A stretch of DNA of 5,376 nt from an uncultured Collinsella sp. (GCA_900752475.1 CAADVJ010000142.1:1-5376); one strand, 5' to 3'; counted from the stretch's first letter, positions 1 to 5,376 are shown. Notes: generated by a model not told the origin, from the letters alone. Program-made: numbers and translations.

Positions 1-1073
1 CCGCCGATGACGGGCTGCGGGATGGCGGAAAGGACGGCAGAGAGCTGCGGGAACAGACCGGCGATGGCAAAGACGGCCGCGATGATCACAAAGACCCACT
101 TGTTGACGACCTTGTTGGAGCAGATGATGCCCACGTTCTGGCCAAGGGCGCTGGTGGGAAGACCGCCTAGCAGGCCGCCGACCATAGAAGTGAGGCCCTG
201 GGACACGATAGCGCCGGAGAGCTCGCGCTCGGTGGGCATACGGTCGATGGAGCCCAGGCAGGCGGCGGAGACGTCACCGATAACCTGGATGGCAACCATG
301 GGGAACACGACGGCGAGGGTAATGCAGACCTCGGGATCAAACTCGAGCGCGTAGGGCATGAGCTTGGGAAGAGCGAAGACCTGAGCGGTGGCGACGCTGG
401 AGAAGTCAATCATGCCAAAGGGGATGGAGACGATCATACCAACGATCATGCCAAAGAACACGGATCCCAGCTTGAGCGTGCCCTTGCCAAAGTTGGCGAG
501 CGCAAAGACCACGGCGAAGGTGATAAGAGCGACGCACCAGGCCTGCGGGGTGCCCCACAGCGGCGTACCCATACCGCCGGCCATGTACTTGACGGCCGTG
601 GGATAGAGAGAGACGCCAATGGAGAAGATGACCGTACCGGTCACGACGGGCGGGAACAGCCACTTGATCTTGCTGTAGGCCAGACCAAAGAGGACCGCGA
701 CGGCACCGCCGACAATCTCGCCGCCCAGCAGCGCGCCAAAACTAAAACCCGAAGCGCCCATGGCCTGCAGGGCCGGCAGGAACGCGAACGAAACGCCCAT
801 GACGATGGGCAGGCCGCCGCCGATACGACGGAAGGGAGCGAAGGCCTGAAGGGCCGTGTCGATTGCCGAAAGAATGAGCGCAACCTGAATGATGTCGGTG
901 CTCTGCTGGCTATTAAAGCCGTAGACGCCGGCCATGATGACCGCCGGTGTAATGATGCCGGCAAACGATGCCAGTACGTGCTGAAGGGCACACGGGATCA
1001 TTTCCTTAACGGGAGGCATGCCTTCGCGAGTGAACAGGGCTTCAGTGCCGTTCGTAACCGTCTCCTGGGTCAT
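1..1073 (-). CDS. NCS2-family nucleobase (uracil/xanthine-type) permease, 3' end outside window
   Basis: This is an inner-membrane transporter of the nucleobase:cation symporter-2 (SLC23-like) family, whose known members import uracil, xanthine, uric acid or other purines with protons or sodium. The reading frame runs from ATG at 1073 through 357 complete codons and is still open at the left edge; family members are usually 430-500 residues, so roughly the last quarter is missing. Family landmarks are the first membrane segment with LQH (residues 30-32), GLPIVMGVSFAF (87-98), a GD pair in TM8 (266-267), the TM10 motif QNVG (312-315) and PVIGG at the window edge. Long hydrophobic segments recur throughout. 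A GAGGAT lies 10 nt and a GGTGG 4 nt before the ATG. It is transcribed divergently from a YheO-PAS regulator, a likely controller. Oddly, the acidic residues usual in TM8 (ExxGD) and TM9 are both Gln (Q263, Q292), so the substrate or coupling ion may be atypical. The family call is firm; the substrate is unknown. Confidence 0.93.
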   Translation of the reverse strand, partial: MTQETVTNGTEALFTREGMPPVKEMIPCALQHVLASFAGIITPAVIMAGVYGFNSQQSTDIIQVALILSAIDTALQAFAPFRRIGGGLPIVMGVSFAFLPALQAMGASGFSFGALLGGEIVGGAVAVLFGLAYSKIKWLFPPVVTGTVIFSIGVSLYPTAVKYMAGGMGTPLWGTPQAWCVALITFAVVFALANFGKGTLKLGSVFFGMIVGMIVSIPFGMIDFSSVATAQVFALPKLMPYALEFDPEVCITLAVVFPMVAIQVIGDVSAACLGSIDRMPTERELSGAIVSQGLTSMVGGLLGGLPTSALGQNVGIICSNKVVNKWVFVIIAAVFAIAGLFPQLSAVLSAIPQPVIG

Positions 1074-1160
1074 TTGACCACCAATCCTCGAAATAGTTGT
1101 TTTCGCATTTAACGCTCTATTGTGACGCAGTGCGGGGTTGAGGTTGTGCCTTCGTTGCAT

Positions 1161-1189
1161 ATCGTATTAAAGATGATTCTCATTCTCAA
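1161..1189 (-). promoter_or_regulatory. Candidate sigma-70 promoter for the NCS2 permease
   Basis: On the minus strand a -35 TTGAGA (1184-1189, five of six consensus bases) is followed after exactly 17 bases by a -10 TACGAT (1161-1166, four of six). Transcription would start near 1154, giving a leader of about 80 nt before the permease ATG. It is the best spaced promoter in the intergenic region. No purine riboswitch-like sequence is seen in the leader. The call rests on sequence match only. Confidence 0.55.
1169..1188 (-). promoter_or_regulatory. Fur-box-like sequence over the permease promoter
   Basis: Read on the minus strand, TGAGAATGAGAATCA (1174-1188) matches the 7-1-7 Fur consensus TGATAATnATTATCA at 11 of 14 fixed positions, and the 19-base frame at 1169-1187 matches the classical hexamer-type Fur box at 14 of 19. 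It covers the spacer and most of the candidate -35, where a bound repressor would block transcription. The core is a GAGAAT direct repeat. AT-rich chance similarity is a real alternative, and metal control of a nucleobase permease would be unusual. Confidence 0.3.
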
Positions 1190-1411
1190 TAATAATTTTT
1201 TGTTATCAGACTATTCTTCAGCTGAGATAACGAATTTCCGCAGGTCAGGAAAGTGTCTGGTCAAAATAACATCTTACTTTTCTTTTGGTCAACCGTTTAC
1301 CGCTAAATTCCTACCGTTCGTCTGTATTACGCAATGTACCTGCGGATATACGAGATGATGAGCAGCGTGTTACCATGATAAAAAATTGTTATGGAACTTC
1401 CGATTACACCC

Positions 1412-1418
1412 AAAGGAG
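1412..1418 (+). promoter_or_regulatory. Ribosome binding site that fixes the GTG start of the regulator
   Basis: AAAGGAG lies 6 bases before the GTG at 1425. The frame is open further upstream to a TTG at 1386, but that codon has no Shine-Dalgarno sequence and would add 13 residues unlike the start of the YheO family. GTG at 1425 is therefore the chosen start. Confidence 0.85.
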
Positions 1419-1424
1419 TTGCCC

Positions 1425-2081
1425 GTGAACGAGACCGTACGTCGCTTTTTGCCGATGGTCGATTTCCTGGAGCAGGTACTCGGTAAGAACAGCGAGATCG
1501 TCCTGCACGATTTCTCGGATCCCGACCACGCCATCGTCGATATCCGCAACGGTATCGTGAGCGGCCGCAAGGTCGGCGGTCCCGCCACCGACCTGGCACT
1601 CAAGATCATGCACGACCCCAAGTATCGCGACCTGCCGTTTATTACGGGCTATGAGGGGCGCGGTGCCGGTGGCAAGACGTTGGAGTCCGCGACGTTCTTT
1701 ATCCGCGAGAATGACGAGATCGTCGGTATGCTCTGCGTCAACACCGACCTCTCGACCGTGCGCTCCATCAACGCCATGGCGCAGCAGCTCATGGCCTGCT
1801 TCGACGCTGTGCCAAGGCAGGCGGAGCCCGCGTCTATCGAGGTCGAAAGTCTTTCGGAGTCTACGCAGGAGCTCATCGACCGCAGTATTTCCGAGTTGCT
1901 GAGCGCGCGCGGGCTGGATGTAGCGTCGCTTGGTCAGAGCGACCGCGTGGACGTCATTCGCCACCTCAACGGCAACGGGGTGTTCATGCTCAAGGGCGCC
2001 GTGGCCTGCGCCGCCACCGCGCTAGGCATCTCGGAGCCCAGCGTCTACCGCTACCTGCAAAAAGTCCGCAAGGAAGGCTAA
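1425..2081 (+). CDS. YheO-PAS / helix-turn-helix transcriptional regulator (DauR/DguR type)
   Basis: This is a 218-residue cytoplasmic transcription factor starting at GTG. Its N-terminal part (about residues 5-115) is a YheO-like PAS sensor domain. Recognisable blocks are EIVLHDFSDPDHAIVDI (24-40), NGIVSGRKVGGPATDLAL (42-59) and the later IVGMLCVNTDL stretch. After a variable linker comes the C-terminal HTH_22 domain (about 172-218), with the family phrases GVFMLKGAV and GISEPSVYRYL (201-211), the latter carrying the recognition helix. Length and domain order match E. coli YheO and Pseudomonas DauR. Known relatives sense amino-acid-like ligands and control D-arginine or D-glutamate catabolism; the ligand here is unknown. 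It is divergent from the NCS2 permease and convergent with ridA, so local control of either is plausible but inferred. The gene ends 54 nt before a strong terminator and is probably monocistronic. Confidence 0.93.
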   Translation: MNETVRRFLPMVDFLEQVLGKNSEIVLHDFSDPDHAIVDIRNGIVSGRKVGGPATDLALKIMHDPKYRDLPFITGYEGRGAGGKTLESATFFIRENDEIVGMLCVNTDLSTVRSINAMAQQLMACFDAVPRQAEPASIEVESLSESTQELIDRSISELLSARGLDVASLGQSDRVDVIRHLNGNGVFMLKGAVACAATALGISEPSVYRYLQKVRKEG

Positions 2082-2101
2082 ACGTTATCCCTTGGGGACA
2101 G

Positions 2102-2121
2102 AGGGAAACGGATCATTTTTG
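2102..2121 (+). repeat. 20-nt repeat, copy 1 (single arm)
   Basis: This 20-base stretch, containing GGGAAACGGATCATTTTT, lies 20 bases after the regulator stop and is identical to 2832-2851. Here it appears without the opposing arm that makes the second copy part of a palindrome. It is preceded by GGGGACAG, which the other copy lacks. Its function is unknown; a half-copy of a dispersed palindromic element is the simplest reading. Confidence 0.75.
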
Positions 2122-2135
2122 TCGCATCGCTTGAC

Positions 2136-2169
2136 AAAAGACCCTGCAGCTCGCACTGCAGGGTCTTTT
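2136..2169. terminator. Bidirectional intrinsic terminator between convergent genes
   Basis: A perfect 14-bp stem (2136-2149 with 2156-2169) encloses a 6-base loop (2150-2155). The GC-rich core GACCCTGCAG is flanked by A and T runs. On the plus strand the stem ends in TTTTT (2166-2170), serving the regulator gene. On the minus strand it ends in TTTT followed by G, serving ridA, whose stop is 30 nt away. The plus direction should be the stronger. Confidence 0.92.
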
Positions 2170-2199
2170 TGCATGTCATGTTTAGTTGTTGCCAACGCC

Positions 2200-2577
2200 T
2201 TAGAGAGCGGCGACGACCTCGATCTCGACCAGACCGCCGGCCGGAAGAGCGGCAACCTGGAAAGCGCCGCGCGCGGGGAACGGAGCCTCGAACTTGGAGG
2301 CGTAGATCTCGTTCACGGCAGCGAAGTCGGCGATGTCGGCCAGGTAGACCGTGGTCTTGACGACATCGGCAAAGGTGGCGCCGGCAGCGGTCAGCAAAGC
2401 CTCGACGTTAGCAAGGGACTGCTTGGCCTGGGCCTCGACGCCCTCGGGCATCTTGCCGGTTGCGGGGTCGATGCCCAGCTGGCCGGACAGGAACACCATG
2501 TTGCCGGTCTGGATGCCGGGGGAATACGGGCCGATGGCTGCGGGTGCGTTATCGGAAGACACGACGGTCTTGCTCAT
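2200..2577 (-). CDS. ridA: RidA family 2-iminobutanoate/2-iminopropanoate deaminase
   Basis: This is a 125-residue cytoplasmic protein of the RidA (YjgF/YER057c/UK114) family. RidA proteins hydrolyse reactive enamine/imine intermediates released by PLP-dependent enzymes such as threonine dehydratase, protecting other PLP enzymes from damage; they act as trimers with active sites between subunits. The full family length is present, with GPYSP (16-20), SGQLGID (31-37), the DVVKTTVYLAD stretch (71-81), PARGAF (101-106) and a terminal VEIEVVA. Arg103 sits at the position of the catalytic arginine of the archetypal deaminating members, and Tyr18 and Glu120 match the other usual pocket residues, so activity is likely. 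The ATG is preceded by AAGGAG with a 6-nt spacer. The gene is convergent with a YheO-PAS regulator and is preceded by a structured leader. A more specialised RidA substrate cannot be excluded. Confidence 0.96.
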   Translation of the reverse strand: MSKTVVSSDNAPAAIGPYSPGIQTGNMVFLSGQLGIDPATGKMPEGVEAQAKQSLANVEALLTAAGATFADVVKTTVYLADIADFAAVNEIYASKFEAPFPARGAFQVAALPAGGLVEIEVVAAL

Positions 2578-2610
2578 GTTTTTCTCCTTACGATCAGATA
2601 GAGAGCGTGA

Positions 2611-2656
2611 GCGCGGCGTTCACACCGGGAGGCACAATTCGGTCTGAACACCGCGC
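2611..2656 (-). promoter_or_regulatory. Hairpin in the ridA 5' leader
   Basis: Arms 2611-2622 and 2645-2656 pair over 12 bp with one G-U, followed inward by one mismatch and a further 4 bp (ACCG 2624-2627 with CGGT 2640-2643) around a 12-base loop. The structure lies between the predicted transcription start (about 2660) and the ridA ribosome binding site, so nearly the whole leader is folded. The loop carries CCTCC on the transcript strand, which could pair weakly with the AAGGAG. It could be a translational control element, an mRNA stabiliser or a DNA operator. It has no U-run, so it is not an intrinsic terminator. Confidence 0.55.
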
Positions 2657-2666
2657 TTGATTTGGG

Positions 2667-2695
2667 ATAGTACTCAAGGTTTCCGCGCGATGCAA
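2667..2695 (-). promoter_or_regulatory. Candidate ridA promoter
   Basis: On the minus strand TTGCAT (2690-2695) and TACTAT (2667-2672) are separated by exactly 17 bases, with an AT-rich segment upstream of the -35. The start would be near 2660, giving an approximately 80-nt leader. Both hexamers are imperfect (three and four of six bases). Confidence 0.45.
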
Positions 2696-2777
2696 GATTA
2701 TTATCACGTTGCGAGAATATTTTATCGCCCAACGGTGCCTGTCGGCCGCTGAACGGCACGACCGGACGGTGAAGCTC

Positions 2778-2849
2778 AAAATGATCCGTTTTCCTCCGTC
2801 ACCTATGGATCACCTGATCCGATGGGAACGAAGGGAAACGGATCATTTT
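2778..2849. repeat. 72-nt palindromic element (imperfect hairpin with nested dyad)
   Basis: The outer arms pair perfectly over 14 bp (2778-2791 with 2836-2849) and continue with small mismatches for about 12 more positions. Near the tip is a separate perfect dyad, GGATCA-CC-TGATCC (2807-2820), which repeats the GATCC core of the outer arms. The ends are AAAA on the left and TTTTT on the right, so either strand could form a terminator-like hairpin. It lies between two divergent genes, where a terminator is not needed. Together with the isolated arm at 2102-2121 this suggests a dispersed palindromic repeat rather than a gene-specific signal. Confidence 0.75.
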
Positions 2850-2851
2850 TG
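2832..2851 (+). repeat. 20-nt repeat, copy 2 (right arm of the palindrome)
   Basis: This stretch is identical over 20 bases to 2102-2121, about 730 bases away on the other side of ridA. The inverted left arm of the palindrome (2778-2795) is a third, slightly diverged copy, with one G changed to A and one fewer T in the run. Confidence 0.75.
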
Positions 2852-2917
2852 CTGCAAGGGCTGCTGAAGACTTTATCCTGCTTGGGCCACAGGGCTCGTC
2901 TGCCGCAACAGCACCAC

Positions 2918-2923
2918 TATACT
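2918..2923 (+). promoter_or_regulatory. Weak candidate -10 for the U32 gene
   Basis: TATACT matches five of six -10 consensus bases and lies 32 bases before the U32 ATG. The hexamer 17 bases upstream (CTCGTC, 2895-2900) is a poor -35, and there is no extended -10 TG. Transcription would start near 2930. It is listed because it is the best match downstream of the palindrome. Confidence 0.3.
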
Positions 2924-2955
2924 TTTGAATATCTGAGCATATTGAAAGGCAGGAT

Positions 2956-5376
2956 ATGACCGCAACCGCCAGTCGAACCACCAACCGCAGACCCGAGCTC
3001 TTGGCCCCCGCCGGAGGCCCGGAGCCCTTTGCCGCCGCACTCGCTGCCGGGGCAGACGCCATCTACTGCGGCATGGGAAGCTTCAACGCCCGCCGCAAGG
3101 CCACCAACTTTACCGACGAGGCCTTTGAGCAGGCCTGCCGTGCTGCACACCTGGCCGGGTCGCGCGTCTACGTCACGGTCAACATCGTCATCAAGCAGTC
3201 CGAGATGGGCGATGCGCTGCAACTCATCCATCGCTGCTCCACGCTGGGCGCCGACGCCTTCATCATACAGGACTGGGGTCTGTTCTTTGAGGTCAAGCGC
3301 ACCATGCCCGGCATCGAGACGCACATCTCAACCCAGGCGAACATCCATGACGACCGCGGGACTATCTGGTGCCGCGAGCAGGGCGCCGACCGCGTAACCC
3401 TCTCGCGCGAGCTTTCCATCGACGAGATTGCCGCCATTCACGATGCCGCGCCCGATGTGGACCTTGAGGTCTTTAGCCACGGCGCCATCTGCTTTTGCTA
3501 CTCGGGCCTGTGCCTGCTGTCGAGCTTTGCCATGGCGGGCCGCTCGGCCAACCGCGGCATGTGCGCTCAGCCCTGTCGCCTGCCTTACGAGCTGATTGAC
3601 GAGAACGGCCGCTCGCTCTCCCCTGCCGGTCGCGAGCGCGCGCTGTGCCCGCGCGACACCAATACTTGGCAGCTCGTTCGCCGTCTGTATGACGCCGGCG
3701 CCGCATCGCTCAAGCTCGAAGGCCGCATGAAAGCCCCCGATTACGTATATTCCATCGTCGACGTGTATCGTCATCAGATTGATGACATGCTGGCCGGGGT
3801 CGCCGTAGATAAGGACGAGGACGCCGCCCGCCAGCGCCAGCTCAAACGCTGCTTCAACCGCGACTTTACGCACGCCTACCAAGACGGTACCTCGGGTGAC
3901 GAGATGATGAGCTACGAGCGTTCCAACAACCGCGGCCAGATCGTGGGCACGGTGCTCGGCAGCCGCCTGTCCAACCGCGATGTGCGCGGGCTCAAGCCCG
4001 ACGACCGCCGTCGCCGCGCTGCCATCGCCCGCATTGAGCTGTTTGAGCCCGTGGGCAAGGGTGACCTGCTGGAGCTTCGTCACGACGATGAGTTTGACCA
4101 GTTCCTGACCACCATTGCCGCCGAGGATGCCGCTGCCGGCGACATCATCGAGTGCCGCGTGCCCCGTAGCATGCCCGAGGGTTGCCGTGTACGCGTGATT
4201 CGAAGCCAGCGCGCTATCGACGCCGCCGGCGCCGCGCTCAAACGCGATGTGCTGCGCCGCCGCGCCGTAGACGTGACCGTCGTGGCGCGTCTGGGCGAGC
4301 CGTTTACCGTGACGCTCACCTGCTGCGACGACCCCACGCTCGCTGCCGCTGCGACCGGCTTTACCGTCGAGGCCGCCAAGACCCGCGCCGTCGAAGCGTC
4401 CGATCTGGTTGAGCATGTAGGCCGCATGGGCTCCTCGCCCTTTGAGGCCGCGAGCTTTGACGTTTCGCTCGACGCCGGCTGCGGTATGGGCTTCTCCGCC
4501 GTGCACAAGGTGCGCGCCGCCGCCTGTAAAGCATTGGAGGAGGCCATTCTGGCGCCGTACGAGGAGCGCGCGAAAACGCTTGAGTTGCCGGTACTCGACA
4601 AATGTACGCACGCCATGCCCGAGCATTACCGCGACGAGCCGCATATCTGCGCCACCGTCACCACGCTCGAAGCCGCCGAGGCAGCTCGCGCCGAGGGCGC
4701 CGCGCGCATCTATATGACCACCGACGCGCTCGAGACTGTCGGACTCTCCCCTGCCGATGCATTTGAGCAGGGTATCGTGCCCGTACTCGACGAGGTCTGC
4801 CGCACCGTCGACCACGAGCGCGTCGATCCCTGGATCAATGCCGGAGCCACCGTCGCCGTCGGCAATATCTCCGAGCTCGCCGTAGCCGCGCATGCCGGCG
4901 CCACGGCCGAGATTCGCTCTTGCCTGCCGGTGCACAACACGCCCTGCATGGAGGCGCTTGCCGAGCGCGGAGCCGGTGCGTTTTGGCTCTCGCCCGAGAT
5001 CACGCTCGACGAGATTGTCTCGCTCGGCGCCACCGCGCCCGCGGCTCTGGGCATCACCGTCTTTGGCCGCCCGCGCGTCATGACGAGCGAGCATTGCATT
5101 CTGCAGGTTGCCAACGGCTGCATCCACGATTGTGCCAACTGCCGCCTGCGTGCCCGCAAGCTCTCGCTCAAGAATATCGACGGCAAGGTCATGCCCGTCC
5201 GCACCGACACTCACGGCCGCTCTCGCCTGTACGATGCCTACCCCATCGACCTCACGCCGCAGGTTGCTCAGCTGCTCGATGCCGGCGTGCGTCGTCTCAT
5301 GGTGGACGGAACGCTGCTCGAGGCGGATGAGGTGGGCCGTGCCGTCGCCCGCGTCCGTCGTGCCGTCGAAGCAGCG
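2956..5376 (+). CDS. U32-family protein (RlhA/collagenase-like, long form), 3' end outside window
   Basis: At least 807 residues are present and the frame is open at the right edge. ATG at 2956 follows AAAGG with a 6-nt spacer. The U32 domain (about residues 13-290) begins with LLAPAGG (15-21) and ADAIYCG (33-39), continues with STQANIHD (125-132), and exactly matches the U32 signature ExFxxGAIC-x4-GxCxLS (171-189). Later come CAQPC (203-207), LCPRD (230-234) and LEGRMKAPDY (254-263). C179, C186, C203 and C231 are candidate Fe-S ligands by spacing like that in UbiU. A DUF3656-like middle part follows (about 380-560). A C-terminal extension carries four clustered cysteines (714, 722, 726, 729). 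Studied relatives hydroxylate RNA (E. coli RlhA at 23S C2501; TrhP on tRNA) or act in ubiquinone synthesis, so RNA modification is likelier than proteolysis. E. coli RlhA is about 650 residues, so this is a longer form. The precise substrate is unknown. Confidence 0.93.
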   Translation, partial: MTATASRTTNRRPELLAPAGGPEPFAAALAAGADAIYCGMGSFNARRKATNFTDEAFEQACRAAHLAGSRVYVTVNIVIKQSEMGDALQLIHRCSTLGADAFIIQDWGLFFEVKRTMPGIETHISTQANIHDDRGTIWCREQGADRVTLSRELSIDEIAAIHDAAPDVDLEVFSHGAICFCYSGLCLLSSFAMAGRSANRGMCAQPCRLPYELIDENGRSLSPAGRERALCPRDTNTWQLVRRLYDAGAASLKLEGRMKAPDYVYSIVDVYRHQIDDMLAGVAVDKDEDAARQRQLKRCFNRDFTHAYQDGTSGDEMMSYERSNNRGQIVGTVLGSRLSNRDVRGLKPDDRRRRAAIARIELFEPVGKGDLLELRHDDEFDQFLTTIAAEDAAAGDIIECRVPRSMPEGCRVRVIRSQRAIDAAGAALKRDVLRRRAVDVTVVARLGEPFTVTLTCCDDPTLAAAATGFTVEAAKTRAVEASDLVEHVGRMGSSPFEAASFDVSLDAGCGMGFSAVHKVRAAACKALEEAILAPYEERAKTLELPVLDKCTHAMPEHYRDEPHICATVTTLEAAEAARAEGAARIYMTTDALETVGLSPADAFEQGIVPVLDEVCRTVDHERVDPWINAGATVAVGNISELAVAAHAGATAEIRSCLPVHNTPCMEALAERGAGAFWLSPEITLDEIVSLGATAPAALGITVFGRPRVMTSEHCILQVANGCIHDCANCRLRARKLSLKNIDGKVMPVRTDTHGRSRLYDAYPIDLTPQVAQLLDAGVRRLMVDGTLLEADEVGRAVARVRRAVEAA

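Larger units (their letters stand above)
1074..1424. other. AT-rich divergent intergenic control region
   Basis: These 351 bases separate the permease (minus) from the regulator (plus) and are clearly richer in A and T than the coding DNA on either side. They hold the permease promoter and the Fur-like site listed separately, a dyad with arms GTTATC (1202-1207) and GATAAC (1226-1231), and three direct GGTCA pentamers (1243, 1259, 1287). I found no convincing sigma-70 promoter for the plus-strand regulator; AT-rich stretches near 1347-1352 (TATACG) and 1376-1385 could supply a -10, but no matching -35 is seen. An open frame on the plus strand from 1122 to 1358 has no ribosome binding site and no recognisable protein character, so I do not call it a gene. 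Confidence 0.7.
2578..2955. other. Divergent intergenic region between ridA and the U32 gene
   Basis: This 378-base stretch has no convincing gene. From left to right it holds the ridA ribosome binding site (AAGGAG on the minus strand, 2584-2589), the ridA leader hairpin, the ridA promoter, an AT-rich segment (about 2693-2730), a 72-nt palindromic element (2778-2849), a weak promoter candidate and the U32 ribosome binding site (AAAGG, 2945-2949). Short open frames here are frame shadows or chance. Confidence 0.8.

Noticed and set aside
1074..1154. Possible purine or other riboswitch in the permease leader
   Set aside because: No conserved purine-riboswitch junction or loop sequences are visible, and I could not find a strong stem framework in this leader.
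1122..1358. 78-codon open frame on the plus strand in the divergent intergenic region
   Set aside because: There is no ribosome binding site, the base composition is non-coding, and it overlaps the permease promoter. A leader peptide is not supported.
1404..1964. Open frame of 186 codons on the minus strand
   Set aside because: It is antisense to the YheO-PAS regulator, which carries both expected domains; the minus-strand translation has no recognisable features.
2092..2601. Open frame of 169 codons on the plus strand
   Set aside because: It runs through the terminator and antisense to ridA; the ridA frame is a full-length, motif-complete family member.
2695..2714. Possible second Fur-like site upstream of ridA (TGATAATAATC on the minus strand)
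   Set aside because: Only one half-site is good (TGATAAT); the other half matches 3 of 7 bases, which is expected by chance in AT-rich DNA.
2778..2850. Palindrome as a conventional gene terminator
   Set aside because: Both flanking genes are transcribed away from it, so there is no gene end nearby for it to terminate, although the hairpin may still stop stray transcription.
3328..5214. Open frame of 628 codons on the minus strand
   Set aside because: It is fully antisense to the U32 gene, whose frame shows clear family motifs. Its glycine/alanine/histidine/valine-rich translation is typical of the mirror frame of a GC-rich gene, and I saw no ribosome binding site or protein family character.

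Overview
The window looks like chromosomal DNA from a high-GC, probably anaerobic actinobacterium. The best guess is a gut Coriobacteriia member such as Collinsella. This rests on GC-rich third positions, the protein flavour and the long U32-family protein; no marker gene fixes the taxon, so the assignment is an inference.

Layout, left to right. (1) 1-1073, minus strand: the N-terminal 357 residues of an NCS2-family nucleobase permease whose C-terminus lies beyond the left edge. (2) 1074-1424: an AT-rich divergent control region. It holds a good promoter for the permease overlapped by a Fur-box-like sequence, a dyad and short repeats, and no convincing gene. (3) 1425-2081, plus strand: a YheO-PAS/HTH regulator of the DauR/DguR type starting at GTG. 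(4) 2136-2169: a perfect 14-bp hairpin terminator between convergent genes. (5) 2200-2577, minus strand: ridA, the enamine/imine deaminase, with a structured 5' leader. (6) 2578-2955: a second divergent intergenic region holding a 72-nt palindromic element, one arm of which recurs as a 20-nt exact repeat just after the regulator gene. (7) 2956 to the right edge, plus strand: a large U32-family protein (at least 807 residues), the 'peptidase U32/collagenase-like' family now linked to Fe-S-dependent RNA hydroxylation.

How the genes may work together. A transporter divergent from its probable regulator, with a RidA deaminase beside the regulator, suggests a small nitrogen-compound uptake and response module. 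YheO-PAS regulators are known to control D-amino-acid catabolism in Pseudomonas, where a RidA homologue lies in the controlled cluster, and NCS2 permeases and RidA-like proteins occur together in the Rut pyrimidine pathway. The ligand cannot be read from this window. The U32 gene looks like an independent housekeeping unit. The most interesting points are the permease's loss of two normally acidic transport-site residues (both now Gln), the palindromic repeat family, the hairpin in the ridA leader, and a second four-cysteine motif in the U32 protein. I saw no mobile-element gene, CRISPR array, tRNA or rRNA.
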